DNA of 64,000 nucleotides from Rhizobium sp. 11515TR (GCF_002277895.1 NZ_CP022998.1:62001-126000); one strand, 5' to 3'. Counted from the stretch's first letter, positions 1 through 8,348 are shown. Translations and numbers: made by a program. Notes: a model not told the origin generated them from the letters alone.

Positions 1-260
1 CCTTATTTTGACTTTATTCAGGTTACCAAACCGTCAACGGAGCGCTGCCGCCACCGGCTCCGTGCCATTTCAATCCAGTTATCGCGCAAAGCTTGAAACG
101 CATCAGAAGGAATTGGAAAACCCGGATGATGAAGTACCACCCTGCAGCTTCGATTTAAGACAGAAAGATTCGGGCAAGAATTTGACCTCGCTAAAATCAG
201 GGAGGTCTCATAAATCTCTGGAAACCCGAGAGGATTCAGATCGGCTCAGCAAAACAAGCA
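1..260. other. left-edge intergenic stretch
   Basis: I see no convincing gene here. A short open frame on the plus strand (8-277) has no recognisable domain, a composition unlike the neighbouring proteins, and runs into the 3' end of the next gene, so I do not call it. No tRNA or strong terminator hairpin is visible. Confidence 0.4.
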
Positions 261-650
261 TCAGGCGGTCTTCATAGACTCGGGCTCGTTCTCCAGCGCG
301 CGATCGGCGGCGTCGTAATGTTCCTGGCGGATATGGCCTCTAATCATGCTGAAAGCGAGCGTCAGCACCGCGACATCATCGGAAAAGCCGATGACGGCAA
401 AGAAATCGGGGATAATATCAACCGGCATGACGAAATAGCCGAGCGCCGCCAGCAATATGCCGCGAACACGCGTCGGCGTCTGCGGGTCGAACGCACAATA
501 GAAGGCGGCCACGACGTCGCGGGAAAAGGGAATATGGCGAGCTGCCTTCCGCAAGGTCGGCCAGAATTTTCTGCGCACCGATTTCTCCTGCTCTTTTTGG
601 GTCTCTTCGTCACCAGGCATCAGGATTTCCCCGTACTTGATGTCATCCAT
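261..650 (-). CDS. DUF1232 (YkvA-type) small membrane-associated protein
   Basis: A 129-residue protein carrying the DUF1232 core. It has a hydrophobic helix around residues 64-90 containing the family signature PVDIIPDFF (76-84), followed by GFSDDVAV with the Asp pair at 91-92. The N-terminus is charged and the C-terminus acidic. An in-frame upstream start exists at 695, but the ATG at 650 is preceded by GAGGTG six bases away, so I chose it. The gene is transcribed leftwards with phhB 66 bp upstream, so a shared transcript is possible. The biochemical role of DUF1232 is not established. Confidence 0.8.
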   Translation of the reverse strand: MDDIKYGEILMPGDEETQKEQEKSVRRKFWPTLRKAARHIPFSRDVVAAFYCAFDPQTPTRVRGILLAALGYFVMPVDIIPDFFAVIGFSDDVAVLTLAFSMIRGHIRQEHYDAADRALENEPESMKTA

Positions 651-716
651 TCCATTCACCTCAATCGAGGCCCGTCGGCCGGGCCGTGTAAACATATGGT
701 GATCGCCTACCGCGAT

Positions 717-1022
717 TCAATCGATCCGGCGTGCCGCCGCCTTCTCCATCGCCTTCGCCAGCTTGACGTCATGATCGGTCAGGCCGCCGGCATCGTGTGT
801 CGTCAGCTTCACCTCGACGCGGGAATAGACGTTGAACCATTCCGGATGGTGGTTGAATTTTTCCGCGGCAAGAGCGGCTTCCGTCATGAAGCCGAAGGCC
901 TCGACGAAGTTGCGGAACTTGAAAGTCTTCGAAATCGAAAGGCCGTCATCCGCAAGCGCCCAGCCTCCAAGCTCCGCAAGATTTTTATCGATTGCCGCGC
1001 GGCCCAGTCGGTCGTATTTCAT
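717..1022 (-). CDS. phhB: 4a-hydroxytetrahydrobiopterin dehydratase (pterin-4a-carbinolamine dehydratase)
   Basis: A 101-residue protein of normal family length. The family motif is intact: HHPEW at 58-62 with the catalytic His pair, then Tyr and Val at 66-69 and the block [11 protein letters not shown] at 75-85. The enzyme dehydrates 4a-carbinolamine to quinonoid dihydropterin in the cytosol, recycling the cofactor of aromatic amino acid hydroxylases such as phenylalanine hydroxylase. No phhA is visible in this window. GAGGAG lies nine bases before the ATG. A palindromic repeat (1041-1105) begins 18 nt upstream of the start. Confidence 0.93.
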   Translation of the reverse strand: MKYDRLGRAAIDKNLAELGGWALADDGLSISKTFKFRNFVEAFGFMTEAALAAEKFNHHPEWFNVYSRVEVKLTTHDAGGLTDHDVKLAKAMEKAAARRID

Positions 1023-1040
1023 GGCAAGTCACTCCTCTCT

Positions 1041-1105
1041 AAAGCAATTCCAGAAAAACTGCGTATCGTTTTTTCCGTCCGGAATTGCGTAAAAGCAAAA
1101 GGGTA
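1041..1105. repeat. short palindromic intergenic repeat, family A, copy 1
   Basis: The copy runs from GCAATTCC to GGAATTGC, enclosing an A-rich arm and a T-rich arm around GCGTATCG, so it can fold into a long hairpin. A second copy with the same arms lies at 42857-42911. Both copies begin exactly 18 nt upstream of the start codon of a minus-strand gene (phhB here, xthA there). I recognise this as a dispersed rhizobial repeat type from general familiarity. Copy number in the genome cannot be judged from the window. Confidence 0.8.
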
Positions 1106-1159
1106 GAGCGTTTTCGCATTTCGAAGAAAAGCGGAAAGCTCTGGCGGTGAAACGATAAC

Positions 1160-1641
1160 ATGGATCGTCACAGGATACTTTTCGTCTGCGCCGGCAATAT
1201 CTGCCGCTCGCCCCTCGCCGAAGGCATATTCAGACATCTGGCAAGCGAGGGCGGCTGTGACAGTGAATTCGACATCGATTCAGCTGGCACCGGCGGCTGG
1301 CATCAGGGAGAACGCCCGGATCGCCGTTCGGTTGCGGTTGCCGCCGGCCACGGAATCGATATTTCAGCCCAGCGCGCTCGCCGCATCGAACCATCTGATT
1401 TCAGCCGGTTCGATCTTATCCTGGCAATGGATCAAGACAATTTGAAGAACTTGCGCAAGGCAGCACCCGCGGAATCCCTCGGGAGGCTGTATCTCTTCAA
1501 TGCCCTGGCGCTCGGAAGCAACAAGGACATTCCGATCCCTACTATGGCGACCGCGAGGATTTCGAAGCGGTTTACACCATGCTCTTGGCCGGCTGCAGCG
1601 CGTTGTTGCCCAAAGTTGGGAACGTGCTGCGGGGCTCGTGA
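1160..1641 (+). pseudogene. low-molecular-weight protein tyrosine phosphatase, frameshifted near the C-terminus
   Basis: The N-terminal part is a clear LMW-PTP: the P-loop CAGNICRS has the catalytic Cys10 and Arg16, followed by the SAGTGGWH block. Around 1534 the reading frame breaks. Read straight, residues after DIP become a Cys/Arg-rich tail ending at 1663. Adding one G after position 1534 restores DPYYG, then a normal FEAVYTMLLAGCSALL-like end, stopping at 1641 (about 160 residues, the usual family length). The lost segment contains the general-acid Asp of the DPYY motif, so the product as read should be catalytically impaired. Either a real pseudogenising deletion or a sequencing error in CCG(G)ATCCC. 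The gene overlaps convergent thpR. Confidence 0.8.
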
Positions 1642-2168
1642 AGCGGGAATATCTCTTCGGTGAGATAGGGACCGCCACCGACCGATTCGCGCGACGACAG
1701 AAGCACGAAGCGCCCGACCGTGAAGGGCTGGGTATAGAAATTGCCGCGGCCGGATAGATAGTGCACGACATCGTCGACCCGCGAGGACTTTAGCCTGGCG
1801 AGCGTCACGTGCGGCGTGAACTTGCGCGGATCCGGCTGCAGGCCGATCCGCTGGCAAATGCGCTCGATCTCGCCTTGCAGCGCGAACATATCCGGTGTCT
1901 GCGAGACCCCGGCCCAAACCGAATGCGGTTTCTTAGAGCCGAAGGAACCGATGCCCTCCAGCCGAAGCTGGAATTCAGGTCGATCTATCCGGTCCAGACG
2001 GTCGACGATCTCATCCGCCGTGCGGCCATCGACATCGCCGATGAAGCGCAAGGTGATGTGATAATTTTCAACGTCGATCCACCTGGCTCCCGGGAGACCA
2101 CCGCGCAACAATGACAGGCTCATGGCCGCATTGCGCGGAATTTCGAGGGCGGTAAAAAGTCTCGGCAT
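1572..2168 (-). CDS. thpR: RNA 2',3'-cyclic phosphodiesterase (2H family)
   Basis: A 198-residue two-histidine phosphoesterase. Both catalytic tetrapeptides are visible: HITL at 37-40 and HVTL at 120-123, about 80 residues apart as expected. The family opens 2',3'-cyclic phosphate ends of RNA and was first described as a 2'-5' RNA ligase in vitro. The start at 2168 gives MPRLFTALEIP, the usual N-terminus of the family, and is preferred over an upstream ATG at 2213. The 3' end overlaps the convergent tyrosine phosphatase gene by about 70 bp once that gene's frame is repaired. Confidence 0.92.
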   Translation of the reverse strand: MPRLFTALEIPRNAAMSLSLLRGGLPGARWIDVENYHITLRFIGDVDGRTADEIVDRLDRIDRPEFQLRLEGIGSFGSKKPHSVWAGVSQTPDMFALQGEIERICQRIGLQPDPRKFTPHVTLARLKSSRVDDVVHYLSGRGNFYTQPFTVGRFVLLSSRESVGGGPYLTEEIFPLHEPRSTFPTLGNNALQPAKSMV

Positions 2169-2236
2169 GACGAGCACTCCCCGAATCTCTTGCAGGTATA
2201 GGTAGGGAATCACGCATTTGCAGTCGGTGCAAGCAT

Positions 2237-2887
2237 CTATTTCGCACCTGCGTCAATCGTCCCTACAAAACTCATAACAGCCGGCAACATATGCTCGACC
2301 ATCACATCAACCCCCTTGGGGTTCGGATGCATCCCGTCCGAAAGCTGCAAATCCGGATGGGTGGCAACGCCATCAAGGAAGAACGGATAGAGCGGAAGCT
2401 GATATTTGTCGGCCAGCCGCTTGTAGATCGGATTGAATTTATCGGCGTAGTTGCCCCCCATGTTCGGCGGCGCCAGCATGCCGACGAGAAGGATCGGGAT
2501 CTTTCTGCCCTTCAGCCGCTCGATCATCGTCTCGAGGTTCTTTTCCGTCTGTTCCGGCGGAATGCCGCGCAGTGCGTCGTTGGCGCCAAGCTCCAGGATC
2601 ACGCCATCCGTGCCATCGGGCACCGACCAGTCGATGCGCGAAAGGCCGCCTGAGGTCGTATCGCCCGAAACGCCGGCATCGACGACTGCAATATCCAATC
2701 CCTTGGCTTTTAGTGCCGCCTCCAGCTTGGCGGGAAAGCCATCGCCGGGCGGCAGCTGATAGCCCGCCATCAGACTGTCGCCGAAGCCGACCAGCTGGAT
2801 CGTCCGTGCATCGGCAGAATGAACCGCGCCAAACAAAAGACCGAAAGTGATGACAGCGAAGTGAAGCGCGGCAACTTTAAAACCCAT
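2237..2887 (-). CDS. secreted GDSL-type arylesterase / lysophospholipase (TesA-like)
   Basis: A 216-residue protein with an N-terminal signal peptide (hydrophobic residues 5-22) followed by an SGNH hydrolase domain. All four blocks are present: GDSL at 36-39 (nucleophile Ser38), Gly75 in SGDT, GAND at 101-104, and DGMHP at 184-188 with the catalytic Asp and His. This matches the TesA / arylesterase family that hydrolyses short esters and lysophospholipids in the periplasm. It is divergent from the YbbA-like ABC ATPase (82 bp between starts), the arrangement also known for tesA-ybbAP in other proteobacteria, so a joint role in envelope lipid handling is plausible. Confidence 0.93.
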   Translation of the reverse strand: MGFKVAALHFAVITFGLLFGAVHSADARTIQLVGFGDSLMAGYQLPPGDGFPAKLEAALKAKGLDIAVVDAGVSGDTTSGGLSRIDWSVPDGTDGVILELGANDALRGIPPEQTEKNLETMIERLKGRKIPILLVGMLAPPNMGGNYADKFNPIYKRLADKYQLPLYPFFLDGVATHPDLQLSDGMHPNPKGVDVMVEHMLPAVMSFVGTIDAGAK

Positions 2888-2969
2888 GATCCATTCCCTA
2901 GATTCGCTGCTCGGGCCAAATCGCGCCCGCCATTGTCTCTGATGTTCTCTGATATATAGGGCGTTCGCA

Positions 2970-3680
2970 TTGGCAAAAACCATCATCGAGCTGAAGAAGG
3001 CGGATTTGACGCTCGGCAATGCCGCCGCCTCCGTCCACGTGCTGAAGGGCATCGATCTCACCGTCATGGAGGGTGAGGCCGTCGGCATCGTCGGCCCGTC
3101 CGGTTCCGGCAAGTCCACCCTGCTGATGGTGCTGGCCGGCCTCGAAAAGCTCGACAGCGGCGAACTTCTGATCCGCGACACGCCGCTGCATAGCCTGAGC
3201 GAAGATCGCATCGCCGATTTCCGCGGCCGCAATATCGGCATCGTCTTCCAGTCCTTCCACCTCATCGCCAATATGACGGCGCTCGAAAATGTCGCCGTGC
3301 CGCTGGAACTTGCGAACATCCGCGATGCCTTCGATATCGCCCGGCGCGAACTGGAAGCAGTAGGATTAGGCCAGAGGCTCAATCATTATCCCGGCCAGCT
3401 TTCCGGCGGCGAGCAGCAGCGTGTCGCCATCGCCCGCGCGCTGGCGCCTTCGCCCGCCGTCCTGATCGCCGACGAACCGACGGGCAATCTCGATACCGAT
3501 ACCGGCCGGCAAATCGCCGACCTGCTCTTCGCCCAGCAGGCCGAGCGCGGCACGACCATGCTGCTCGTCACCCATGATCCCGCCCTTGCCGCCCGCTGCT
3601 CGCGCCAGATCCGCGTCCGCTCCGGCGAAATCGAGAGCGACAGCATGCGCACGCGCACCAACCAGGCAGCCATTGCATGA
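2970..3680 (+). CDS. ABC transporter ATP-binding protein, YbbA/LolD type
   Basis: A 236-residue ATPase with Walker A GPSGSGKST (42-50), Q-loop FQSF near 93, signature LSGGEQQ (144-150) and Walker B IADEPTGNLD (166-175). The downstream permease belongs to the FtsX/MacB-like family, which is the standard partner. The first codon appears to be TTG: TTG-GCA-AAA gives the conserved start, and no in-frame ATG lies nearby. The stop overlaps the permease start by 4 bp (ATGA), so the two are translationally coupled. The substrate is unknown; the family extrudes lipoproteins, lipids or small molecules. Confidence 0.92.
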   Translation: MAKTIIELKKADLTLGNAAASVHVLKGIDLTVMEGEAVGIVGPSGSGKSTLLMVLAGLEKLDSGELLIRDTPLHSLSEDRIADFRGRNIGIVFQSFHLIANMTALENVAVPLELANIRDAFDIARRELEAVGLGQRLNHYPGQLSGGEQQRVAIARALAPSPAVLIADEPTGNLDTDTGRQIADLLFAQQAERGTTMLLVTHDPALAARCSRQIRVRSGEIESDSMRTRTNQAAIA

Positions 3681-6223
3681 GCGCGGCAGGACTTCGCCTG
3701 CCCCTCGCCTTCCGCCTTGCCCTGCGCGAACTGCGCGGCGGCCTTGGCGGCTTCTACATCTTTCTCGCCTGCATCGCGCTCGGCACCGGCGCGATCGCTG
3801 CGGTCAATTCCGTTTCCCGTTCGATCACCGACGCGATCTCGACGCAGGGACAATCGCTGCTATCAGGCGACGCCCGTTTCGAACTGCGCAATCGCGAGGC
3901 GACACCGGAAGAATTCGCCTATCTCCAAAGCTTGGGCAAAATTTCCCGCTCCACCGGGCTGCGTTCCATGGCACGTCTGCCCGATGGCTCGGATCAGGCG
4001 TTGGTCGAGGTCAAGGCCGTCGACAACGCTTATCCGCTCTACGGCACCTTCCAGGCCGATCCCGATCAGCCCTTGTCGACGCTGCTTGCCGCCAAGGATG
4101 GCGCCTATGGCGCCGTCGTAGCGCCCCTGCTGTTGGAACGCCTGAACCTCAAGGTCGGCAGCGATCTGCTGCTGGGCAATACGAAGCTGCGCATATCGGG
4201 CACCATCCAAAGCGAGCCCGACGCCGTCTCCGAAGGCTTCGGCTTCGCACCACGTCTGCTCACCAGCCGCGACGCCCTGATCGCCTCCGGCCTGATCACC
4301 ACGGGCAGTCTGGTCGAACAATCCTACAAGATCCGCATGGACAACCCGGCAGCCGGCCTTCGCAATCTCGGCGACCGTGCCAATGCCGCCTTTCCGCAGG
4401 CAGGCTGGTCGATCCGCAGCAGTGATCGCGCTGCTCCTCAGCTCGCCGACAACGTCACCCGCTTCTCGCAGTTCCTGACGCTGGTCGGCCTGGCGGCGCT
4501 CATCGTCGGCGGCGTCGGCGTTGCCAATGCCGTACGCGCCTTCCTCGATTCGAAGCGCACGACCATCGCCACCTTCAAATGCCTGGGCGCGCCGGCCTTC
4601 GTCGTTGTGCTGATCTATCTCATCCAGATCGCCGTCGTTGCGCTCGCCGGCATAGCAATTGGCCTCGTCCTCGGCGCCATTGCGCCCATGATCGCATCGC
4701 AATTCATGGCAGAATTCCTGCCGATTTCGACTGCGCCGCGGCTCTATCCCGGCGCGCTGACGCTTGCCGCTCTCTTCGGCCTCCTGACGACGCTGGCGTT
4801 CGCCATTCCGCCGCTCGGCCATGCCCGCGAGGTGCCGGCAACGGCGCTGTTTCGCGAGCAGGGCTTCGAAGCGCGACGCCTTCCCGGCTGGCCCTATCTG
4901 CTCGCCGCCGGTGTGCTGATGGCGGCACTCGCCGCCCTGGCGATCATCACCGCCTATGATCGCTTCATCGCCATCGTCTTCGTTGTTTCGATCGCCGGCG
5001 CCTTCGTCGTGCTGCGCCTGGTGGCAGCCCTGCTTTCCTGGCTTGCCCGCCGCAGCCCGCGCGTGCGCTCGCCGGCCCTTCGCTTGGCGATCGGCAACAT
5101 TCATCGGCCCGGCGCGCTCACCTCCTCCGTCGTGCTGTCGCTCGGCCTCGGCCTGGCGCTGCTGGTGACACTGACGCTGATCGACGGCAATATGCGCCGC
5201 GAACTCATGGGCCGCATGAGCGAGCAGGCGCCGAATTTCTTCTTTGTCGACATTCAGGGGCCGGAGCTGGAAGGCTTTCGCAAGATCGTGCTCGACATCG
5301 ACCCCAAGGGCAAGCTCGTCGAGGCGCCGATGCTGCGCGGCCGGATCGTCGCCTTCAATGGCGAGGATGTCACCAAGATGAAGGTGCCGGCGGCAGGTCA
5401 ATGGGTCCTGCGCGGTGATCGCGGCATCACCTATGCCGATACGGTGCCGGAAAACGCCTCGGTCACGGAAGGCAAATGGTGGGACAAGGATTATAGCGGC
5501 GAGCCGTTGGTTTCCTTCTCCGAAGAGGAAGGCAAGGCGCTCGGCTTCAAGCTCGGCGATAAAGTCACCGTCAACGTGCTCGGCCGCAACATCACTGCCA
5601 AGATCGCCAGCTTCCGCAAGGTGCAATGGCAGTCGCTGTCGATCAATTTCGTGATGATCTTCTCGCCCAATACCTTCAGGGGCGCCCCGCATGCCTGGCT
5701 CGCGACCCTGACCGACACATCCGCCACTTCGGAACAGGAAGCGGCTATCCTGAGGAAGGTCACGAATACCTACCCGACCATAACAAGCGTACGGGTCAAG
5801 GATGCACTCGATGTCGTCAACACGCTCGTGGGACAGCTGGCGACGGCGATCCGTTCCGCCGCCTCCGTCGCGCTCATCGCATCCGTGCTCGTGCTGGCGG
5901 GAGCGCTTGCCGCCGGCAACCGCGCCCGCACGCATGATGCGGTCATCCTCAAGACGCTCGGCGCGACGCGCGCGACATTGATCCGTGCCTTCAGCTACGA
6001 ATATCTGATCCTGGGCGCCGCAACCGCCATCTTCGCGCTGATCGCCGGCTCCGCATCCGCTTGGTACATCGTCAGCCGCATCATGCGCTTGCCTTCTGCC
6101 TTCCTGCCCGATGTCGCTTTCTCCACCCTAGTTATTGCGCTGATTTTGACCGTCGGCATCGGCCTGATCGGCACCTGGCGCATCCTGGGCCAGAAGGCAG
6201 CGCCTGTTCTGCGCGAGCTCTGA
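3677..6223 (+). CDS. ABC transporter permease, YbbP/FtsX-like
   Basis: An 848-residue membrane protein. It has an N-terminal transmembrane helix near residues 15-40, a large periplasmic domain, FtsX-type membrane blocks around 260-380 and 400-500, a second large extracytoplasmic domain (about 510-720), and a terminal three-helix block (about 725-845). This duplicated FtsX layout is typical of the YbbP family, the partner of the YbbA ATPase encoded just upstream with an ATGA overlap. Esterase, ATPase and permease form a locus that resembles tesA-ybbA-ybbP. A hairpin about 85 bp downstream may end the transcript. Confidence 0.92.
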   Translation: MSAAGLRLPLAFRLALRELRGGLGGFYIFLACIALGTGAIAAVNSVSRSITDAISTQGQSLLSGDARFELRNREATPEEFAYLQSLGKISRSTGLRSMARLPDGSDQALVEVKAVDNAYPLYGTFQADPDQPLSTLLAAKDGAYGAVVAPLLLERLNLKVGSDLLLGNTKLRISGTIQSEPDAVSEGFGFAPRLLTSRDALIASGLITTGSLVEQSYKIRMDNPAAGLRNLGDRANAAFPQAGWSIRSSDRAAPQLADNVTRFSQFLTLVGLAALIVGGVGVANAVRAFLDSKRTTIATFKCLGAPAFVVVLIYLIQIAVVALAGIAIGLVLGAIAPMIASQFMAEFLPISTAPRLYPGALTLAALFGLLTTLAFAIPPLGHAREVPATALFREQGFEARRLPGWPYLLAAGVLMAALAALAIITAYDRFIAIVFVVSIAGAFVVLRLVAALLSWLARRSPRVRSPALRLAIGNIHRPGALTSSVVLSLGLGLALLVTLTLIDGNMRRELMGRMSEQAPNFFFVDIQGPELEGFRKIVLDIDPKGKLVEAPMLRGRIVAFNGEDVTKMKVPAAGQWVLRGDRGITYADTVPENASVTEGKWWDKDYSGEPLVSFSEEEGKALGFKLGDKVTVNVLGRNITAKIASFRKVQWQSLSINFVMIFSPNTFRGAPHAWLATLTDTSATSEQEAAILRKVTNTYPTITSVRVKDALDVVNTLVGQLATAIRSAASVALIASVLVLAGALAAGNRARTHDAVILKTLGATRATLIRAFSYEYLILGAATAIFALIAGSASAWYIVSRIMRLPSAFLPDVAFSTLVIALILTVGIGLIGTWRILGQKAAPVLREL

Positions 6224-6307
6224 TTCGTTACGGAGATGAACCGGAAGCCGGCAAAACGGCTCGATATTACATCGATTTAACCTGCGCCGGATCGCTTGAC
6301 CCTTGTG

Positions 6308-6329
6308 TATGAGGCCCGAAAGCCTCATA
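6308..6329 (+). terminator. candidate terminator or leader hairpin after the YbbP gene
   Basis: A short inverted repeat, TATGAGGC...GCCTCATA with a six-base loop, is followed by ATTCTTT. The T-run is weak. It could end the ABC operon, or form the first hairpin of the leader of the next gene. Confidence 0.45.
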
Positions 6330-6418
6330 TTCTTTGCAGGCATGCTGAGCTCCGCAGCGGCGCCTGGGCCTTGAAAGACCCGACACCGTAATCAAATCGG
6401 AGCTTGAAAGAGGAAAAC
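6330..6418 (+). promoter_or_regulatory. structured 5' leader of the Bax-inhibitor gene (ybhL-leader candidate)
   Basis: The stretch contains a composite hairpin: CAGGC (6337-6341) pairs with GCCTG (6362-6366), and inside it GCTG (6344-6347) pairs with CAGC (6355-6358). Upstream ybhL homologues in alphaproteobacteria a conserved RNA motif, the ybhL leader, has been described. This element has the right position, and the downstream protein is of the YbhL family. I could not compare it with the motif consensus, so the assignment is by context. The ribosome binding site AGAGGA lies six bases before the ATG at 6419. Confidence 0.5.
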
Positions 6419-7159
6419 ATGGCTGACTTCCGCAATTACCAAAACCGGGCGCAGAGCGGTGCGCAATCCGGTGCGATGATAGACGAGGGCCTTCGAGCCT
6501 ACATGCTCAAGGTCTATAACCTGATGGCGCTGGGTCTGGCGATCACGGGTGTTGCCGCCTATCTATCCTTCTCGCTCGCCTTTGCAAACGGACAGATCAC
6601 GGCCTTCGGCCAGGCGATCTATCTCAGCCCGCTGAAGTGGGTTGTCATTCTCGCCCCGCTGGCAATGGTCTTCTTCCTGAGCTTCAGGATCAACCGCATG
6701 AGCGTGGCCGCCGCGACGACGACCTTCTGGGTCTACGCCGCGCTGGTAGGTCTGTCGCTGTCGTCGATCTTCATCATCTACACCGGTCAGAGCGTCGTGC
6801 AGACCTTCTTCGTGACCGCCGCCTCCTTCGGCGCGCTGTCGCTGTTCGGCTATACGACGAAGCGTGATCTGTCCGCGATGGGTTCGTTCCTGATGATGGG
6901 TCTCTTCGGCCTGATCATCGCAACGCTCGTCAACATCTTCCTGGCTTCGTCCGCCCTGCAGTTCGCCATCTCGGTGATCGGCGTCCTGATCTTCGCAGGC
7001 CTCACCGCCTGGGATACACAGCGGATCAAGGAAATGTACTACGAAGCCGACGACGTGACCGTGGCTGGCCGCAAGGCGATCATGGGCGCCCTGTCGCTGT
7101 ACCTCGACTTCATCAACCTGTTCATGTTCCTGCTGCAATTCATGGGCAACCGCCGTTAA
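6419..7159 (+). CDS. Bax inhibitor-1 / YccA-YbhL family membrane protein
   Basis: A 246-residue protein with a short polar N-terminus and seven predicted transmembrane helices between about residue 20 and 240, ending in the family-typical block LSLYLDFINLFMFLLQ. BI-1 proteins of this group include YbhL and YccA, the latter a modulator of FtsH protease; a Ca2+ leak function is proposed for some relatives. An ATG lies five codons upstream, but AGAGGA sits ideally before 6419. It is monocistronic, bounded by a strong terminator at 7183-7209. Confidence 0.93.
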   Translation: MADFRNYQNRAQSGAQSGAMIDEGLRAYMLKVYNLMALGLAITGVAAYLSFSLAFANGQITAFGQAIYLSPLKWVVILAPLAMVFFLSFRINRMSVAAATTTFWVYAALVGLSLSSIFIIYTGQSVVQTFFVTAASFGALSLFGYTTKRDLSAMGSFLMMGLFGLIIATLVNIFLASSALQFAISVIGVLIFAGLTAWDTQRIKEMYYEADDVTVAGRKAIMGALSLYLDFINLFMFLLQFMGNRR

Positions 7160-7182
7160 TCGCACGGGATGAATGAGACATG

Positions 7183-7209
7183 AAAAGGCGGCCTCGGCCG
7201 CCTTTTTTT
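7183..7209 (+). terminator. rho-independent terminator of the Bax-inhibitor gene
   Basis: A perfect stem AAGGCGGC/GCCGCCTT with a four-base loop is followed directly by seven T residues. Confidence 0.9.
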
Positions 7210-7279
7210 ATTTGCTTGGGCAGACGCCCTGCGATTTGATAGCGCCCGTCGTAAATTCGCAGATCAGGCAATAGAAGCA

Positions 7280-7837
7280 ATGTCCGTCAGCCTCCGCAGC
7301 GCAACTTCAGACGACCTTCCCCATATCACCGCCATCTACAGAGATTCCGTCCTGAACGGTACGGCAAGCTACGAAATCACGCCGCCGAGTCAGGAAGAGA
7401 TGGCGGCCCGGTTCGAGGCAATCCGTGAAAAGGGCTATCCCTATCTCGTCGCCGAAGACGAGACCGGCGCGTTCCTCGGCTATGCCTATGCCTCCGCATT
7501 CCGCACGCGGCCGGCCTATCGCTGGATGGTGGAGGATTCGATCTATCTGGCGCCGGAGGCGCGCGGGCGCGGCGTCGGCAGATTGCTCCTCGATGCACTC
7601 GTCGAAAGCTGCGAAGCGCTCGGCTTCCGCCAGATGATCGCCGTCATCGGCGGCGCCCATCCCGCCTCCGTCGCCGTGCATCGCGCGGCAGGCTTTGCCG
7701 AAGTCGGGCTCTTGAAGGGCACGGGCTACAAGCATGGCCGGTGGCTGGATACGATGCTGATGCAGAAGGCGCTGGGCGAGGGTGCGGAGAGCGATCCCGA
7801 TCCCTCGGTTTATCCTGGGACGTTGTTTGGGGAATAG
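7280..7837 (+). CDS. GNAT N-acetyltransferase, phosphinothricin-acetyltransferase-like (Pat/Bar)
   Basis: A 185-residue single-domain GNAT protein. The acetyl-CoA loop is seen as RGRGVGRLLL around residues 95-104, preceded by the strand SIYLAPEA. The N-terminal segment IYRDSVLNGTASYE and the C-terminal GYKHGRWLDTMLMQ are typical of the Pat/MnaT group, which acetylates phosphinothricin, methionine sulfone/sulfoximine and similar amines. The natural substrate here is unknown. It converges on the DUF2794 gene, with a palindromic repeat in between that can act as a terminator. Confidence 0.88.
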   Translation: MSVSLRSATSDDLPHITAIYRDSVLNGTASYEITPPSQEEMAARFEAIREKGYPYLVAEDETGAFLGYAYASAFRTRPAYRWMVEDSIYLAPEARGRGVGRLLLDALVESCEALGFRQMIAVIGGAHPASVAVHRAAGFAEVGLLKGTGYKHGRWLDTMLMQKALGEGAESDPDPSVYPGTLFGE

Positions 7838-7875
7838 TATCAGTATCGGACCTATGAGTCCGCAGAGCCTGTGAT

Positions 7876-7906
7876 ACCCCCTCTGTCACTTCGTGACAGA
7901 GGGGGT
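7876..7906. repeat. palindromic repeat, family B (half element), between convergent genes
   Basis: A perfect 14-bp stem, ACCCCCTCTGTCAC and its complement, has a three-base loop. It shares the CCCCCTCTGTC arm with the longer family B copies at 13307, 13448, 18369 and 18590, but lacks their second hairpin. It sits between convergent genes and could serve as a bidirectional terminator. Confidence 0.8.
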
Positions 7907-7943
7907 GCCGCACTCGCCACAAGCGCGAGCCAATGACGAGAAA

Positions 7944-8348
7944 CTACTTCTCCACCAGCTTCAGCTGCTTGTCGAAAACTTTCAACACTTGGTTCAGGTC
8001 ATGACCGCGTTTCAGGATCATGCCGTTGGTATTGACGACGGAAAAGGCGCCCTGCTTGGCGGCGAGCTTCGGATTCTTTTCGATGCGGAAGAGCGGCATT
8101 TCGCCGGAGCGCTTGAAGACGGAGAAAACCGCCTTGTCCTTCAAATGGTCGATGGCGTAGTCGCGCCACTCGCCTTCGCCGACCATGCGGCCATAGATCC
8201 AGAGAATCGCATCCAGCTCCCGGCGATGAAAGGTCACCGGTAGCGGGTCCTTGCTCTGTTTGTATTCTCTGAGATCAACGACGACGGATGAATTGGTATC
8301 TGCGGAACGGCTTTCACCGTGTCTCAAATCCGGCTGATCAGTCATCAA
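7944..8348 (-). CDS. DUF2794 family conserved protein
   Basis: A 134-residue soluble protein with a conserved central region around FHRRELDAILWIYGRMV (residues 40-56) and a C-terminal region typical of the alphaproteobacterial family DUF2794, whose function is unknown. Two adjacent ATG codons (8348 and 8345) are possible starts; GGGGGA lies just upstream. The DUF1223 gene and acnA follow upstream on the same strand, but the 325-bp gap makes an operon unlikely. Confidence 0.75.
   Translation of the reverse strand: MMTDQPDLRHGESRSADTNSSVVVDLREYKQSKDPLPVTFHRRELDAILWIYGRMVGEGEWRDYAIDHLKDKAVFSVFKRSGEMPLFRIEKNPKLAAKQGAFSVVNTNGMILKRGHDLNQVLKVFDKQLKLVEK

Noticed and set aside
8..277. An 89-codon frame at the left edge.
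   Set aside because: No domain, biased composition, no ribosome site, and it overlaps the neighbour's 3' end.
3863..5935. A 690-codon open frame antisense to the ABC permease gene.
   Set aside because: It is rich in Arg, Gln, Asp and Gly as expected for the reverse of a G+C-rich coding strand, and the opposite strand encodes a clear FtsX-like permease.
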